From the NCBI RefSeq assembly GCF_008801475.1, contig NZ_VZPP01000003.1, positions 124,001-188,000 on the forward strand: a DNA stretch of 64,000 nucleotides, written 5' to 3'. Each line of letters opens with the position of its first letter. Position 1 is the stretch's first letter. Shown here in pieces: positions 9,042 through 18,859 of this stretch. Position numbers and translations under genes: made by a program. Origin of the DNA: Pseudomonas moorei (lineage in GTDB: Bacteria; Pseudomonadota; Gammaproteobacteria; Pseudomonadales; Pseudomonadaceae). The notes under the pieces are model-generated. The model worked only from the letters and a program-made list of their open reading frames with translations. It did no database searches and was not told where the DNA came from.

Positions 9042-9863
9042 TCAGAGGCTGTCTTGCGCGCGTGCACGCAAAGAAATTTGTTTGACGTAGGCTTTGGGCG
9101 ACTGGCCGGTGTGCTGGCGGAAACAGCTGTAGAACGCCGACAGCGAATTGAACCCGGCGGCAAAGGCCAGTTCGTCGATGCGCACCGGCGGCGTGGCGCT
9201 GTCCAGGGCCGCGAGCAGGTGTTGCAGGCGTGCCTGGTTGACGTAGCGATAGAAGCTCTGGCCCAGCACCTGATTGAGCAGATAGGAGATTTGATTACGG
9301 CTGTAGCCGCACTCCTTCGCCACCCGCTGCAAGTCGAGTTCAGGGTCGAGATAGGGTTGCTGGTGCTGGAAGTACTGCTGCAAGTCGTCCGCCATGAAAC
9401 TCAGCTGACGCGGCGACAGGCCGAGTCGACTGACCGCGGGCCGTTGTGGCCCGGTGGTTTTACTGGCGGGCTGCTCGTGCACCAGGGAGGCGTATTCGTT
9501 GACCCGCCAGATCAGTCCGTCGCGCACGGTGATCGCTTCACTGGCGCGGAACGACACCAGGCCTTCACCGCCGCGCAGGGTGATGCGGTACTGGATGAAC
9601 GCGGTGTTGCCGTCCAGGCGAATGCGATCGGAGTGTTCCAGCGCCTCATCCGGGTCCCTTGGCATGCTGTTGCGTACGTATTCGCGCAGTTCGTCCAGGC
9701 CCATGACCCGGTTCTGGAAAAAGTCGCTGTATTGAACATCGGGGTGGTACAGCGCCATGACGCCATCCAGGTCCCGGTGTTTCCAGCGCAGGTGATAACG
9801 CATGACCGTTTCGCCCGTGGCCTGGGTTTGCTGCGGGCCATCATCCTCGGCGTGCATAGGCAT
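9042..9863 (-). CDS. AraC-family regulator with SnoaL-like sensor domain
   Basis: 273-residue protein. Residues about 15-125 look like a SnoaL/NTF2-like fold (ETVMRYHLRWKHRDLDGVMALYHPDVQYSDFF to IWRVNEYASL). The C-terminal 100 residues form the AraC double helix-turn-helix (LDLQRVAKECGYSRNQISYLLNQVLG, then RIDELAFAAGFNSLSAFYSCFRQHTGQSPKAY). An NTF2-like pocket in place of the usual cupin arm would bind a small ligand. It is 50 bp upstream of the amine oxidoreductase on the same strand and likely controls that cluster. Start ATG 9863 is chosen; a TTG at 9878 is possible. Confidence 0.85.
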   Translation of the reverse strand: MPMHAEDDGPQQTQATGETVMRYHLRWKHRDLDGVMALYHPDVQYSDFFQNRVMGLDELREYVRNSMPRDPDEALEHSDRIRLDGNTAFIQYRITLRGGEGLVSFRASEAITVRDGLIWRVNEYASLVHEQPASKTTGPQRPAVSRLGLSPRQLSFMADDLQQYFQHQQPYLDPELDLQRVAKECGYSRNQISYLLNQVLGQSFYRYVNQARLQHLLAALDSATPPVRIDELAFAAGFNSLSAFYSCFRQHTGQSPKAYVKQISLRARAQDSL

Positions 9864-10119
9864 CTCGACGAAAAGCAACGAGCTTGCCGAACTTCTGCCG
9901 CCGCTTCAATGAGCAACGGCAGGCACCCCATCATCGAAGATCAGCCAGGACGTGCTCTGGACCAAGAAAACAACCGGCAATCGCCAAACGGACTGAAAAA
10001 AACACATGATTTTCACATCCGGGTGCTACTTTTAAAGTCTGTCACCGGTTGAACCAACGAAGGTTCTTCCCACCTACCATGAGCTAATGGAAGCGCTCGA
10101 TGAAGAAGGCGGGCAACAT

Positions 10120-10392
10120 ATGAATAAAGGCTTCAGTAAGGTCACCTTTCCAAACGCCTGCCAGCTGATGCGCTGGCATTTTCATCCCATGGGTTTCGAG
10201 GCGAGCATGGATGCCCCGGGCAGCATGATTGCCCGCCTGTTCGATCGAGCCACTGGCGAGACCATGATCGCCATTGCCGGTATACCTTGTGCAACCGTCA
10301 TGAATGCAGCCGATGTAGAGCGAATAATCGAAGCCGTCGAGGATGAGCTGGAAGCGTTCGTTCCCCCGGTGGCCCTAAGGAGCTATGCCTGA
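10120..10392 (+). CDS. DUF1652 family protein
   Basis: 90-residue protein of the pseudomonad family DUF1652, function unknown. The conserved core is CQLMRWHFHPMGFEASMDAPGSMIARLFD, then GETMIAIAGIPC and an acidic helix. ATG 10120 (MNKGFSKV) is the usual family start; GTG/ATG codons further upstream lengthen it to 101 residues. It is a monocistronic gene ending in a strong terminator shared with the convergent helicase gene. A second DUF1652 gene lies at 61563-61835. Confidence 0.8.
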   Translation: MNKGFSKVTFPNACQLMRWHFHPMGFEASMDAPGSMIARLFDRATGETMIAIAGIPCATVMNAADVERIIEAVEDELEAFVPPVALRSYA

Positions 10393-10407
10393 AGGCCGAA
10401 CCTCACG

Positions 10408-10434
10408 AAAAAGCCCACATTTTGTGGGCTTTTT
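10408..10434. terminator. bidirectional intrinsic terminator
   Basis: AAAAAGCCCACA and TGTGGGCTTTTT form a hairpin with A-rich and T-rich flanks, so it can stop transcription from both the DUF1652 gene and the convergent UvrD-like helicase gene. Confidence 0.9.
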
Positions 10435-10454
10435 GTTGGCCGGGATATAAAGCC

Positions 10455-12929
10455 TCAGGCTGAGCTCTTGCAGTCCCGGTGATCGACAAAAAACGCCTTG
10501 CCCTTGCCGATGCGGTCTGAAGCCTTGGGCATATTCACCGCCTGGGTATCCTGGGCATCGACGTACCAGTAGCAATGGCTGACGGCCCGGGTAATGCCGA
10601 CGTAAGCCAGCCGCAGGATCTCGTCCTTCTGCGCGGTGTCATACGGCTCGCTGTCGCCGGCCTTGCCCAGGCCCGCCATGCGGTAGACCTGGTTCTTGTA
10701 CGGTGAACTGGTCAAGTGCTGGCAGTCGCCGAGCAGGAACACGGCATCGGCCTGCAAGCCCTTGGCGCTGTGATAGGTCAGTTGTTTCAGGCGCCGGGCT
10801 TCGTACGGCAAGCTAGAATCTACATTAACTACAGGCTGAATATGCTGCTCTATCAATAACTTATCGCTGCTTTTTCGATATAACATCAAGATTGAATCGC
10901 CCTTGCGGTAATGCTCCATCAAGCGCTTGGCCATGCCCTGATCGTCACGATCCAGCACGTTGACCGGCCACAACTCCTTGGGCGCGCCGCTGGCCCTGGC
11001 CTTCTTGCCGGGGATCGCTGGCGCGGCGCGGACGATGTGTTCGGCGGCGTCGATGATGTGTTGGTGGCTGCGATAGTTGTCGCTGAGCATGACCCGGGTG
11101 GTGCTCGGCGACGAAAACTCCTTGTTGAACTCCATGAAATAACTCGGCGAACTGCCGCGCCAACCGTAGATCGACTGCCAGTCGTCCCCCACGCAGAGCA
11201 AAGACGAGCGCTGCGCACCACGCCCGACGTGCATGGCCGGGCCACGACTGCGGATTTCGGCCAGGCTGGCGCGAATCCACGAGACGATCTGCGGCGAGAC
11301 GTCCTGAAACTCGTCGATCATCAGGTGCGAAAGCGGCCGCAACAGCTCGTCGCTGAGGAGCTTGAGGTTTTCCGGGGAATGTTCGCTGAACAAGGCGAAC
11401 ATCCGGTTGTAGGTCATGATTGGCGGTTTCTGCTCGAGCAGATGATCTTCCAGCGCTCGCCAGAACAGACTCAATGCCTCGAAGAAAAACCGGTCCGGAT
11501 CGTCCTTGGCAAAACTCATCTGGCTGACGGCGTTCGGTACATCCAGGCCAAGGTTCTCGATAAACCCGGCGGCCGCGACGAAACAATCGAGCAGTGGCGC
11601 GGACGCGAGCTCGCCCTTGACCTTGTAATCAAAGCCTGGCCCGGCACTGGCATCGCCGGCCAACGAGGCCAGTACACGCTTTGATGACTCGTAACTATCC
11701 AGCCAAATCAATGGCTTACGACAGAAAGCTTGAAACAGTGTGCGCTTTACAGCCCACTCTGCACGGACCGTCAGCTTGGCGTTGGGACGGCTGACCTGCG
11801 GGTTTTCCCGAGGATCGAAACCCAGCACGACCCAGGCGTCCAGGGACGGAATGTAGCCGTGGCAATGAAAGGTCGAGCCGTTGATATCGAAGGTCTGGCG
11901 ATTGGGCTCGATACCTTTGATCGGCCAGGCGCCCGCGCGAAACCACAAATCCTCGACGAAGTCGCACAGTTCCTCATCACGTTTGGCGGCCAGTTCGGTC
12001 ACGGCCATGCGTTTTTGCACATCCGGATGATCGCGCTCCAGCTCCCTGAGCTGCAAGGCGTGGCGTGACAAGGGTTTGATCAGTTCACGGAAACGCTCAT
12101 CGCCGGTGTGCAAGGCGTGATAACAGGCGTTCAGTTGCTGGCGTTGGGCATCATTGATGCGCAGGTCGAATGGATTGCTATCGACGTCCTCCTCGCCGTT
12201 TTGCCCACGGAAACTGAGGTTTTCAAAGGCCTGCAAGCGTTCGAAGCCGGGCAAGCTGCGGACCATCGGCAGAATCCGCGAGTGGAAAGTGCGCACCAGG
12301 TCGCGAGCGTCCTTGAGGTTGAGCGTATGCCCCCAGAGCGCGAACAGTTCGATCAACTTGTTGATGAAGTCCTTGCGTGATTCCCGGGTGAAGGTCACCA
12401 CCGTCATCGAGCTCAGCTCAAAGCCCAGATAATGCGCCAGCAGCACGATCCGCAGCACCAGGGTCGTCGACTTGCCGGCACCGGCCCCCGCGATCACTGA
12501 AGTCGAAGGCGTGTCACTGAAGATCATCTTCCACTGGGCGGCGCTGGGCTGGGCGTGTGCCGGGAGCAAACGCGCGACGTCGGCCTTCATGCGTTTCTTC
12601 AATTCCGCGTTCAATGGCAGGCGCCAGTCGTCGAACAGGTGTTCGTCGATGCCGGGCGGACGATGCTCGGTGGAACGCGAGTCGCGAATCAGCAGGACCT
12701 GCCGGCCTTCTTCCAACCCTTCGAGCTTGCCCTCTTTATAGCCGTATTCCACCCCCGCCATATGGCCGCTGCGAAAGCCGTCGGCCTGGCCATGCAACCA
12801 GGACGCGCGGTGCTGGGCGCGCAGGCGCGTCAGGCCATGGCCGAAGAACCGGGCGGCCAGGCGCTTGAGCAGCGGCATCTCGGCCAGAGGACGAAGTTCA
12901 GGCGGAAGATCGGGGGTGTGTTGCGGCAC
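10455..12929 (-). CDS. UvrD/helicase IV-like superfamily 1 DNA helicase
   Basis: 824-residue SF1A helicase. Motif I reads VIAGAGAGKSTTLVLRI (about residues 143-159), motif Ia TVVTFTRESRKDFINKL, motif II MIDEFQDVSPQI, motif III CVGDDWQSIYGWRGS, motif V TYHSAKGLQADAVFLLGD and motif VI LRLAYVGITRA. The VGDDWQSIY form of motif III is typical of helicase IV (HelD) rather than UvrD/Rep. A 130-residue N-terminal extension precedes motif I and contains a lysine/glutamate-rich GYKEGKLEGLEEG stretch. The start is a GTG at 12929 with GGAG about 11 bases upstream; ATG 12878 is an alternative. It probably acts in repair or recombination; no partner gene is adjacent. Confidence 0.9.
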   Translation of the reverse strand: MPQHTPDLPPELRPLAEMPLLKRLAARFFGHGLTRLRAQHRASWLHGQADGFRSGHMAGVEYGYKEGKLEGLEEGRQVLLIRDSRSTEHRPPGIDEHLFDDWRLPLNAELKKRMKADVARLLPAHAQPSAAQWKMIFSDTPSTSVIAGAGAGKSTTLVLRIVLLAHYLGFELSSMTVVTFTRESRKDFINKLIELFALWGHTLNLKDARDLVRTFHSRILPMVRSLPGFERLQAFENLSFRGQNGEEDVDSNPFDLRINDAQRQQLNACYHALHTGDERFRELIKPLSRHALQLRELERDHPDVQKRMAVTELAAKRDEELCDFVEDLWFRAGAWPIKGIEPNRQTFDINGSTFHCHGYIPSLDAWVVLGFDPRENPQVSRPNAKLTVRAEWAVKRTLFQAFCRKPLIWLDSYESSKRVLASLAGDASAGPGFDYKVKGELASAPLLDCFVAAAGFIENLGLDVPNAVSQMSFAKDDPDRFFFEALSLFWRALEDHLLEQKPPIMTYNRMFALFSEHSPENLKLLSDELLRPLSHLMIDEFQDVSPQIVSWIRASLAEIRSRGPAMHVGRGAQRSSLLCVGDDWQSIYGWRGSSPSYFMEFNKEFSSPSTTRVMLSDNYRSHQHIIDAAEHIVRAAPAIPGKKARASGAPKELWPVNVLDRDDQGMAKRLMEHYRKGDSILMLYRKSSDKLLIEQHIQPVVNVDSSLPYEARRLKQLTYHSAKGLQADAVFLLGDCQHLTSSPYKNQVYRMAGLGKAGDSEPYDTAQKDEILRLAYVGITRAVSHCYWYVDAQDTQAVNMPKASDRIGKGKAFFVDHRDCKSSA

Positions 12930-13207
12930 GCGGACGGACTCCAGGGTCTGAGGCTGTTGAGGGCTATGGTGTCTTCATTTGCCGTTGAGTTCTAGTGAAA
13001 TGCTTATGACTCATTGGCTTATGCGAAGAACTGAAAGCAGGATGATAATGTTTCGAGGCGATTTTCTATCAAGTAAATCGATTGTTATGCAGCACTTTTT
13101 ACGCTTTTTTTCGATCCTTGCCTGCTGGATGATGCCTGTCATCAACCACCGGTCTCGCTTCATGGCCCCGGCCTGCCGCCCCATGACGAACCTTTCAGGA
13201 GACGATC

Positions 13208-13903
13208 ATGCTTGAACTCAGACCTTTCAACTCGCTCGGTGGCGCTCACCATGGCTGGTTGGATGCGCATCACCACTTTTCGTTCGCCGAGTACCATGAC
13301 CCCAAACGCATGAACTGGGGCAACCTGCGGGTCTGGAACGACGACGTGATCGCCCCTGGCACCGGCTTCCCGCAACACCCGCATCGCGACATGGAAATCA
13401 TCACCTATGTCCGTGAAGGGGCCATTACCCACCAGGACAACCTTGGCAACAAGGGCCGTACCGAAGCCGGTGACGTACAGGTCATGAGCGCGGGTACCGG
13501 GATTGCCCACAGTGAGTACAACCTGGAAGCGACGCCGACCAAGATCTTCCAGATCTGGATCATTCCCAACGAATCCGGCCTGGCGCCGTCCTGGGGCGCC
13601 AAGCCGTTCCCCAAAGGCCAGCGTGAAGGTTTCGTGACCCTGGCCAGCGGCAAGGCGGGCGACGATCAGAGCCTGCGCATCCGTGCCGATGCCCGGCTGG
13701 TGGCGGCGAACCTCAAGGCCGGCGAAACCGCCGAGTATCATCTGGACAACGGTCGCCGTGCCTACCTGGTGCCGGCAACGGGGGTCATTGAGGTCAATGG
13801 CTTGCGTGCACAAGCTCGAGACGGTGTCGCGGTGGCGCAAGAATCCCTATTGCGCGTGACGGCCATCGAGGACAGTGAAATCGTGTTGGTGGACCTGGCC
13901 TGA
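13208..13903 (+). CDS. pirin-like bicupin (quercetin dioxygenase family)
   Basis: 231-residue pirin of the YhhW type. The N-terminal cupin has the metal-binding set FPQHPHRDMEIITYV, then GDVQVMSAGTGIAHSEYN (His, His, His and Glu). The C-terminal cupin is degenerate. YhhW-type pirins show quercetin 2,3-dioxygenase activity in vitro; the in vivo role is unclear. CAGGAG lies just before ATG 13208. It is monocistronic with a strong terminator after it. The 278 bp upstream are AT-rich and contain no other gene. Confidence 0.92.
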   Translation: MLELRPFNSLGGAHHGWLDAHHHFSFAEYHDPKRMNWGNLRVWNDDVIAPGTGFPQHPHRDMEIITYVREGAITHQDNLGNKGRTEAGDVQVMSAGTGIAHSEYNLEATPTKIFQIWIIPNESGLAPSWGAKPFPKGQREGFVTLASGKAGDDQSLRIRADARLVAANLKAGETAEYHLDNGRRAYLVPATGVIEVNGLRAQARDGVAVAQESLLRVTAIEDSEIVLVDLA

Positions 13904-13921
13904 TCCAGTAAACGCCAGACA

Positions 13922-13957
13922 AAAAAGGGGCAACCGTGATGGTTGCCCCTTTTTTTA
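13922..13957 (+). terminator. intrinsic terminator after pirin
   Basis: AAAAAGGGGCAACC, a GTGAT loop, then GGTTGCCCC and seven T residues: a 14-bp stem with a T tract on both strands, so it could also serve the convergent phosphoglucomutase gene. Confidence 0.92.
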
Positions 13958-13973
13958 TCCGTCTCGGTGTAGC

Positions 13974-13992
13974 GAGGAGGCTTGCCTCCTCA
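13974..13992. repeat. degenerate REP-like hairpin
   Basis: GAGGAGGC-TT-GCCTCCTC is a perfect 8-bp stem in a context (GTAGCGAGGAGG...CACAGG) that resembles the Pseudomonas REP family seen elsewhere in the window. It lies just 3' of the phosphoglucomutase gene. Confidence 0.55.
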
Positions 13993-14007
13993 CCACAGGT
14001 CCCTCAG

Positions 14008-15654
14008 TCACTTGGCGGAGATGGCGCCATCCACGAGGGTTTGAGCTTCGGCCACCAGTTGCTTGAGGTGCTCATCGCCGATGAAGCTTTCCGCGTAGAT
14101 CTTGTAGATGTCTTCGGTGCCCGACGGACGCGCCGCGAACCAGCCGTTCTCGGTCATGACTTTCAGGCCGCCGATGGCCTGGTCATTACCCGGGGCGTGG
14201 CTGAGGATGCTCTGGATCGGCTCGCCCGCCAGTTCGGTCGAGGTGACTTGCGCCGGCGACAGCTTGCTCAGCAGGGCTTTTTGCTCCGGGTTGGCCTTGG
14301 CATCGACCCGCACCGAGAACGGCTCGCCCAGCTCATCGGTCAAGGCACGGTAGGCCTGGCTTGGATCGCGACCGGTGCGAGCGGTCATTTCTGCCGCCAG
14401 CAGGGCCGGGATCAGGCCGTCCTTGTCGGTGCACCAGACGCTACCGTCCTTGCGCAGGAACGAGGCACCGGCGCTTTCTTCGCCACCAAAGCCCAGGGAC
14501 CCGTCGAACAGGCCATCGGCAAACCATTTGAAGCCGACTGGCACTTCGTACAGGCGGCGGCCCAGGCGCTTGGCCACGCGATCGATCAAGCCACTGCTGA
14601 CCACGGTTTTGCCCACGGCCGCATCCGCACGCCAGTGCGGGCGGTTCTGGAACAGATAATCGATCGATACCGCGAGGTAGTTGTTCGGCGCCAACAGGCC
14701 GCCGGACGGCGTGACGATGCCATGGCGGTCGTGGTCCGGATCGCAGGCGAATGCCACGTCGAAACGTTCTTTCAGGCCGATCAGGCCCTGCATCGCGTAG
14801 CTGGACGATGGGTCCATGCGAATCTGGCCATCCCAGTCGACGGTCATGAAACGGAAGGTCGAATCCACCTGTTTGTTCACCACCTCCAGGTCCAGGCGGT
14901 AGTGCTCGGCAATCGCCGACCAGTAGCGCACCCCTGCTCCACCCAGCGGATCGACACCCAGGCGCAGCTTGGCGTCGCGGATGGCATCGAAGTCGATCAC
15001 GTTGATCAGATCGGCAACATAGGTATTTAGGTAGTCATGACGATGGGTGGTGCTGGCCTTCAGGGCCTGTTCGTAGCTGATGCGCTTGACGCCGGCCAGC
15101 TTGTTGGCCAGCAGCTCGTTGGCCTTGGCTTCGATCCACTTGGTGATGTGGGTATCGGCCGGGCCGCCATTGGTCGGGTTGTATTTGTAGCCACCGCTTT
15201 GCGGCGGGTTGTGGGACGGCGTGATCACAATTCCGTCGGCCAGCCCCGAAGTACGGCCACGGTTGTAGCAGAGAATCGCATGGGAAACCGCCGGGGTCGG
15301 GGTGTATTCATCGCCTGCGGCGATCATCACCGTCACACCGTTGGCGGCGAGCACTTCAAGGGCACTGGCGCCGGCCGGGGTGGAGAGCGCGTGGGTGTCG
15401 ATGCCGACAAAGAGCGGGCCGTCGATGCCCTGGGCTTCGCGGTACAGGCAGATCGCCTGGCTGATCGCCAGGACGTGCCATTCATTGAAACTCAGGTCGA
15501 ACGAGCTGCCCCGGTGCCCGGACGTGCCAAAGGCGACGCGCTGGGTGGAGATCGAAGCATCAGGCTGGCCCGTGTAATAAGCCGTTACCAGTCGCGGGAT
15601 GTCGACCAACAGTTCTGCCGGTGCCGGTTTACCCGCAAAAGGACTGAGTGTCAT
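14008..15654 (-). CDS. pgm: phosphoglucomutase (alpha-D-glucose specific)
   Basis: 548-residue phosphohexomutase. The phosphoserine loop [13 protein letters not shown] places the catalytic Ser near residue 147. The metal-binding loop is [11 protein letters not shown], the sugar-binding loop [11 protein letters not shown], and the phosphate-binding loop near the C-terminus [15 protein letters not shown]. It interconverts glucose-1-phosphate and glucose-6-phosphate, linking glycolysis to glycogen, trehalose and exopolysaccharide precursors. Length and order match the Pgm (not AlgC) family. It is transcribed toward the pirin terminator; no operon partner is evident. Confidence 0.95.
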   Translation of the reverse strand: MTLSPFAGKPAPAELLVDIPRLVTAYYTGQPDASISTQRVAFGTSGHRGSSFDLSFNEWHVLAISQAICLYREAQGIDGPLFVGIDTHALSTPAGASALEVLAANGVTVMIAAGDEYTPTPAVSHAILCYNRGRTSGLADGIVITPSHNPPQSGGYKYNPTNGGPADTHITKWIEAKANELLANKLAGVKRISYEQALKASTTHRHDYLNTYVADLINVIDFDAIRDAKLRLGVDPLGGAGVRYWSAIAEHYRLDLEVVNKQVDSTFRFMTVDWDGQIRMDPSSSYAMQGLIGLKERFDVAFACDPDHDRHGIVTPSGGLLAPNNYLAVSIDYLFQNRPHWRADAAVGKTVVSSGLIDRVAKRLGRRLYEVPVGFKWFADGLFDGSLGFGGEESAGASFLRKDGSVWCTDKDGLIPALLAAEMTARTGRDPSQAYRALTDELGEPFSVRVDAKANPEQKALLSKLSPAQVTSTELAGEPIQSILSHAPGNDQAIGGLKVMTENGWFAARPSGTEDIYKIYAESFIGDEHLKQLVAEAQTLVDGAISAK

Positions 15655-15765
15655 GCAAAACCTCTGGAATAGAGTGGTTCAGGGATAGGAGCGCAGTTTA
15701 CTGGCAGTTTGACCATAGTGCGATGGGATCGATCCATGAGTGTGGCCGATGTTTTTCAACCGTGC

Positions 15766-17166
15766 TCAGTCAATGGCTTCCAGACGCAGGGCATCCCCCA
15801 GCAGGCCCAGTGCTCCGGCGAGGTCATGCTCGCTGGCAAAGGTATGACTCAGCCGCAGATGTTGAGCATGCAATCCCTGGAGGCTGAACAGCTCGCCTGG
15901 CGCGATCACCACCTGATGTTTGAGCAGGCGCTGAAACACCCGACGCACATCGACGCGGCGCAGCGAACTCACCCAGATGGTCGAGCCGCCCTGAGGCTCG
16001 ACGAAGTGCAGTGCATCACCCAGTCGCTCTTGCAGCAACTGGGTCATCAGCGCCTTGCTGTCCTTGAGCCGGCGCCGCAGCACCTGCAAGTGATGGTCGA
16101 TACGACCGTTGCTGTACAGGCGCGCAATGGCTTTCTGGCGAATCGGTGATAGGCGGAAGGCGCGCAACAGAAAGTGCCGTTGTAATTCGGCTCCCAGGTG
16201 ACGCGAGAGCAGATAACCGAAGGGCGCCTCCGGGCCGATGATTTTTTCGAAGGAGGAAAACACGATCAGTCGTTCGGCCGGCAGCAGATCGCGAAAATGC
16301 AGACCTTCAGGCTCGAACCCCAGCTCGCCGTAACAATCGTTTTCCAGCACCTGGCAGTCATGGCGCGCCAACAACTGCGCAACGGCCTGGCGATTATGGT
16401 CGGGCGCCCGGCTGCCCCGGGGCATGTTCACCCCGGAGGACACCATGACCAGTCTTACCTGCTCGGTTTCAAGCAGCGCTTCGAGGTGTTCGAGATTCAG
16501 CGCTCCGTTGGCCAGCAGCGGCCATTCGATGACTCGCACGTCGGCATCCTGCAACAGGCGCAGCAATGCGCAGTCACACGGCGACTCGACCACCACCGTG
16601 GCGCCCCTGAGCGACAACACGGTGATCAGTATTTCCAATACACCACGCAGATCGGCACCAATGTAGACCTCATCGGCATGCCAGCAGCGCACCGGCGAAG
16701 AGGTATAACGCGCAGCCAGTGCGGTACGCAGTTCCAGTTCGCCGCACGGTTGTGAAGACGCTTGCGGCTGGCGCGGATACTGCCGCAGCAACTCCCTTTC
16801 CAGTAGCAACAGTGGGCTGTCGAGTGGCTGCAGCAAAGCGGGCTCATCGGCGCTCAGGTTCAGCGTGCCGGGGCGCCGCGCGTGGCTGTAGACCATTTCC
16901 AGCAGGTCGCTGCCACTGTAGAGGGTACTGATGGAAGGCACCGGCGTAGCGTAATAGCCTGACTTGGCCAATGAATAGACGCGCCCTTCCTTCTCCAGCA
17001 GCGAGTAAGCGTATTGAATGGTCGAGATCGATACGTTCAGACGCTGCGCCAATTGGCGCAACGATGGCAGGCGCACGCGTGCATCAGTGGCATGCTCGCT
17101 GATCAGGCTGGTCAGATAGCGGTACACCGCCTGATATGCAAAGTCGGTTTCGCGCGGACCTTTCAT
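15766..17166 (-). CDS. MocR-type regulator (GntR HTH fused to aminotransferase)
   Basis: 466-residue PLP-dependent regulator. Residues about 10-75 form a GntR winged helix (VRLPSLRQLAQRLNVSISTIQYAYSLLEKEGRVYSLAKSGYYAT). The rest is a fold type I aminotransferase domain with the PLP lysine in VFSSFEKIIGPEAPFGYLLS. MocR proteins sense amino acids or vitamin B6 through this domain. The start is ATG 17166 (MKGPRETDF). The gene is 37 bp downstream of the unrecognised gene at 17204-18682, in the same direction, so the two may be cotranscribed. The target is unknown. Confidence 0.88.
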   Translation of the reverse strand: MKGPRETDFAYQAVYRYLTSLISEHATDARVRLPSLRQLAQRLNVSISTIQYAYSLLEKEGRVYSLAKSGYYATPVPSISTLYSGSDLLEMVYSHARRPGTLNLSADEPALLQPLDSPLLLLERELLRQYPRQPQASSQPCGELELRTALAARYTSSPVRCWHADEVYIGADLRGVLEILITVLSLRGATVVVESPCDCALLRLLQDADVRVIEWPLLANGALNLEHLEALLETEQVRLVMVSSGVNMPRGSRAPDHNRQAVAQLLARHDCQVLENDCYGELGFEPEGLHFRDLLPAERLIVFSSFEKIIGPEAPFGYLLSRHLGAELQRHFLLRAFRLSPIRQKAIARLYSNGRIDHHLQVLRRRLKDSKALMTQLLQERLGDALHFVEPQGGSTIWVSSLRRVDVRRVFQRLLKHQVVIAPGELFSLQGLHAQHLRLSHTFASEHDLAGALGLLGDALRLEAID

Positions 17167-17203
17167 GGGCAAAAGCCTGTTTCAAAGCGTTTGAAGCTCA
17201 CCT

Positions 17204-18682
17204 TCAGCGACCTGCCGACCATTCACCCGAGAGTGGGGCGTCGTCAGGTCCTTCAATGGCCTGCGCATCGGTGCCCGCCCACGCTGCTGCCCCGCCCCCT
17301 TGACTGGACACCGGCGCCATGCGGTAAAGCTGTCCGATCAGGCTGACAGGCAAGCCGCTGACGTCGATCATCCATTGCATGATCTGCTCGGCGACCGGCT
17401 GGCCCTGCATGGCCCGGTGCAGGTCAGGCAAGGCCACGAGCATGCCTGGATGGCACTTGCGCAGGAAGTGCTCAAGCCTGGCGCCATTCTTGGTGAAAGG
17501 CGCAAACAACAGGCACACCAGTTGCGCCTCGCTCAAACCAAGACTGAGTTGAGCCTCGGCCGCCGCTTGCGCGCGTAATTCGTCCAGCGCCGCCGGGTTG
17601 CCGAACGCCTCCACAGCCTGCTCGCACAGGCGTTCCGGCAGTTGTCGGCGATGCATCATCACCAAGGTGCGTTGCAGGTATCGGGCGACGCCTGCCTCGT
17701 AGGTCTGACCCTGCACGAAGCAGGCTTGCAAGCCTTCAATATGCGCGGCAATGCCCGGGCTGGCGTACTCGTAGTCGTTGAGTTGCCTCGTCAACGTGTC
17801 CGCCTTGAAACCAAGAAACTCCGACAACAACGGCCAACGTTCTTCCAGATTACCGACCAATATGTCGTGAATACTGATGAACGTGCTGCGCCGGCAAGCT
17901 TCAAACTGCTCGGCCGGACGCCAGGGCACCTGGCCGTGTTCGCCATAAAACGCCTGGTAGCAGTCACTTCCCAGCTCGTCGAGTCGCGCGAACAGGCAGC
18001 CGAACTCGGAATCGGGGTGGCTCGTCAATCCGATGCCGGCCTTGGTCGCCGCGCGGTTCAATCCCTCGATGAACTGCTTCTGCTGGCGTGGCGAGTCACC
18101 GCTGATCAAGGCGTCGACACCGTGGTTCCAGCGGGCGATTTGTCCATAGAACTCGCCTGTGGCCAGATAACCGTCATCCCAGAGTTCGAGCGGCTCGTCC
18201 GAGGTGCGGCGATGGCCGATCATCAACAGGTTCATCCGGTTGGACTCGCGACCGGCCTTCGATATGGGCGCGGCAGGGTCGAAGGGCAGGACTTCGCGGT
18301 TCTCGACCATCAACAGTTCAACCCTCGGGTCGTCATGGACGAACAACGCGCTGTAAGTGCGGTCGATGTTATCCAGGGCCGCTGAACTGGTGCTGTTCAA
18401 GCGCAACGTCGCCACCCGCAACTGGAATGTCGCAGGCGCCCGCGTGGCAATGGTCAGCTGTGCCGCACGCAGTAACGCCAGGGTGTAGCAACAGTCGCGG
18501 GAACCGGACTGGATAGCCAGTACCTTGTAGCTGCCCATTTGCTCCATGCCTCCGGCAGCCACCGCCAGGCGCTGGATCAATAACTGCAATGCGGTGCGTT
18601 CGGCACGGGAAAAGAAACTCAGTAAGCGTTGCAATACTTGTTGATAGACATTGTTCATGGCTTGTTCATGGATGTTGGTCAT
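17204..18682 (-). CDS. uncharacterised 492-residue protein upstream of MocR
   Basis: I do not recognise this protein. It is open for 492 codons with pseudomonad-type composition and directly precedes the MocR gene. It lacks a signal peptide or membrane segment. The N-terminal half has a possible alpha/beta core (YKVLAIQSGSRDCCYTLALLRAAQLTIA, then ELLMVENREVLPF and RMNLLMIGHRR); the C-terminal half is helical with leucine and alanine. ATG 18682 has a poor ribosome site, and ATG 18658 eight codons later is an alternative. The 560 bp upstream hold several palindromes. A function tied to the ligand sensed by MocR is possible but unsupported. Confidence 0.75.
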   Translation of the reverse strand: MTNIHEQAMNNVYQQVLQRLLSFFSRAERTALQLLIQRLAVAAGGMEQMGSYKVLAIQSGSRDCCYTLALLRAAQLTIATRAPATFQLRVATLRLNSTSSAALDNIDRTYSALFVHDDPRVELLMVENREVLPFDPAAPISKAGRESNRMNLLMIGHRRTSDEPLELWDDGYLATGEFYGQIARWNHGVDALISGDSPRQQKQFIEGLNRAATKAGIGLTSHPDSEFGCLFARLDELGSDCYQAFYGEHGQVPWRPAEQFEACRRSTFISIHDILVGNLEERWPLLSEFLGFKADTLTRQLNDYEYASPGIAAHIEGLQACFVQGQTYEAGVARYLQRTLVMMHRRQLPERLCEQAVEAFGNPAALDELRAQAAAEAQLSLGLSEAQLVCLLFAPFTKNGARLEHFLRKCHPGMLVALPDLHRAMQGQPVAEQIMQWMIDVSGLPVSLIGQLYRMAPVSSQGGGAAAWAGTDAQAIEGPDDAPLSGEWSAGR

Positions 18683-18813
18683 CTTTATTTACCTGATGCT
18701 TATAAGTCCGAAGCCGCGCAAATAACTGCGCGCACAGCGCAAGGGGTTGCCTGGAGATGAGTGAATTATCGGGAATGATAGCCAAATGCTAACACTTAAG
18801 TTTTCAAGCCAAT

Positions 18814-18859
18814 ATGCAGAAGGTTGGGTCGTTGCCAACGCGGCGAACGCCCTCTGCAT
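18814..18859. repeat. nested hairpin (three-way junction) element
   Basis: Outer arms ATGCAGA and TCTGCAT (7 bp) enclose two inner hairpins, GTTGG-N7-CCAAC and GGCG-AA-CGCC. The compact nesting is unlikely to be chance and would fold as a three-way junction in RNA or as single-stranded DNA. Confidence 0.55.
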
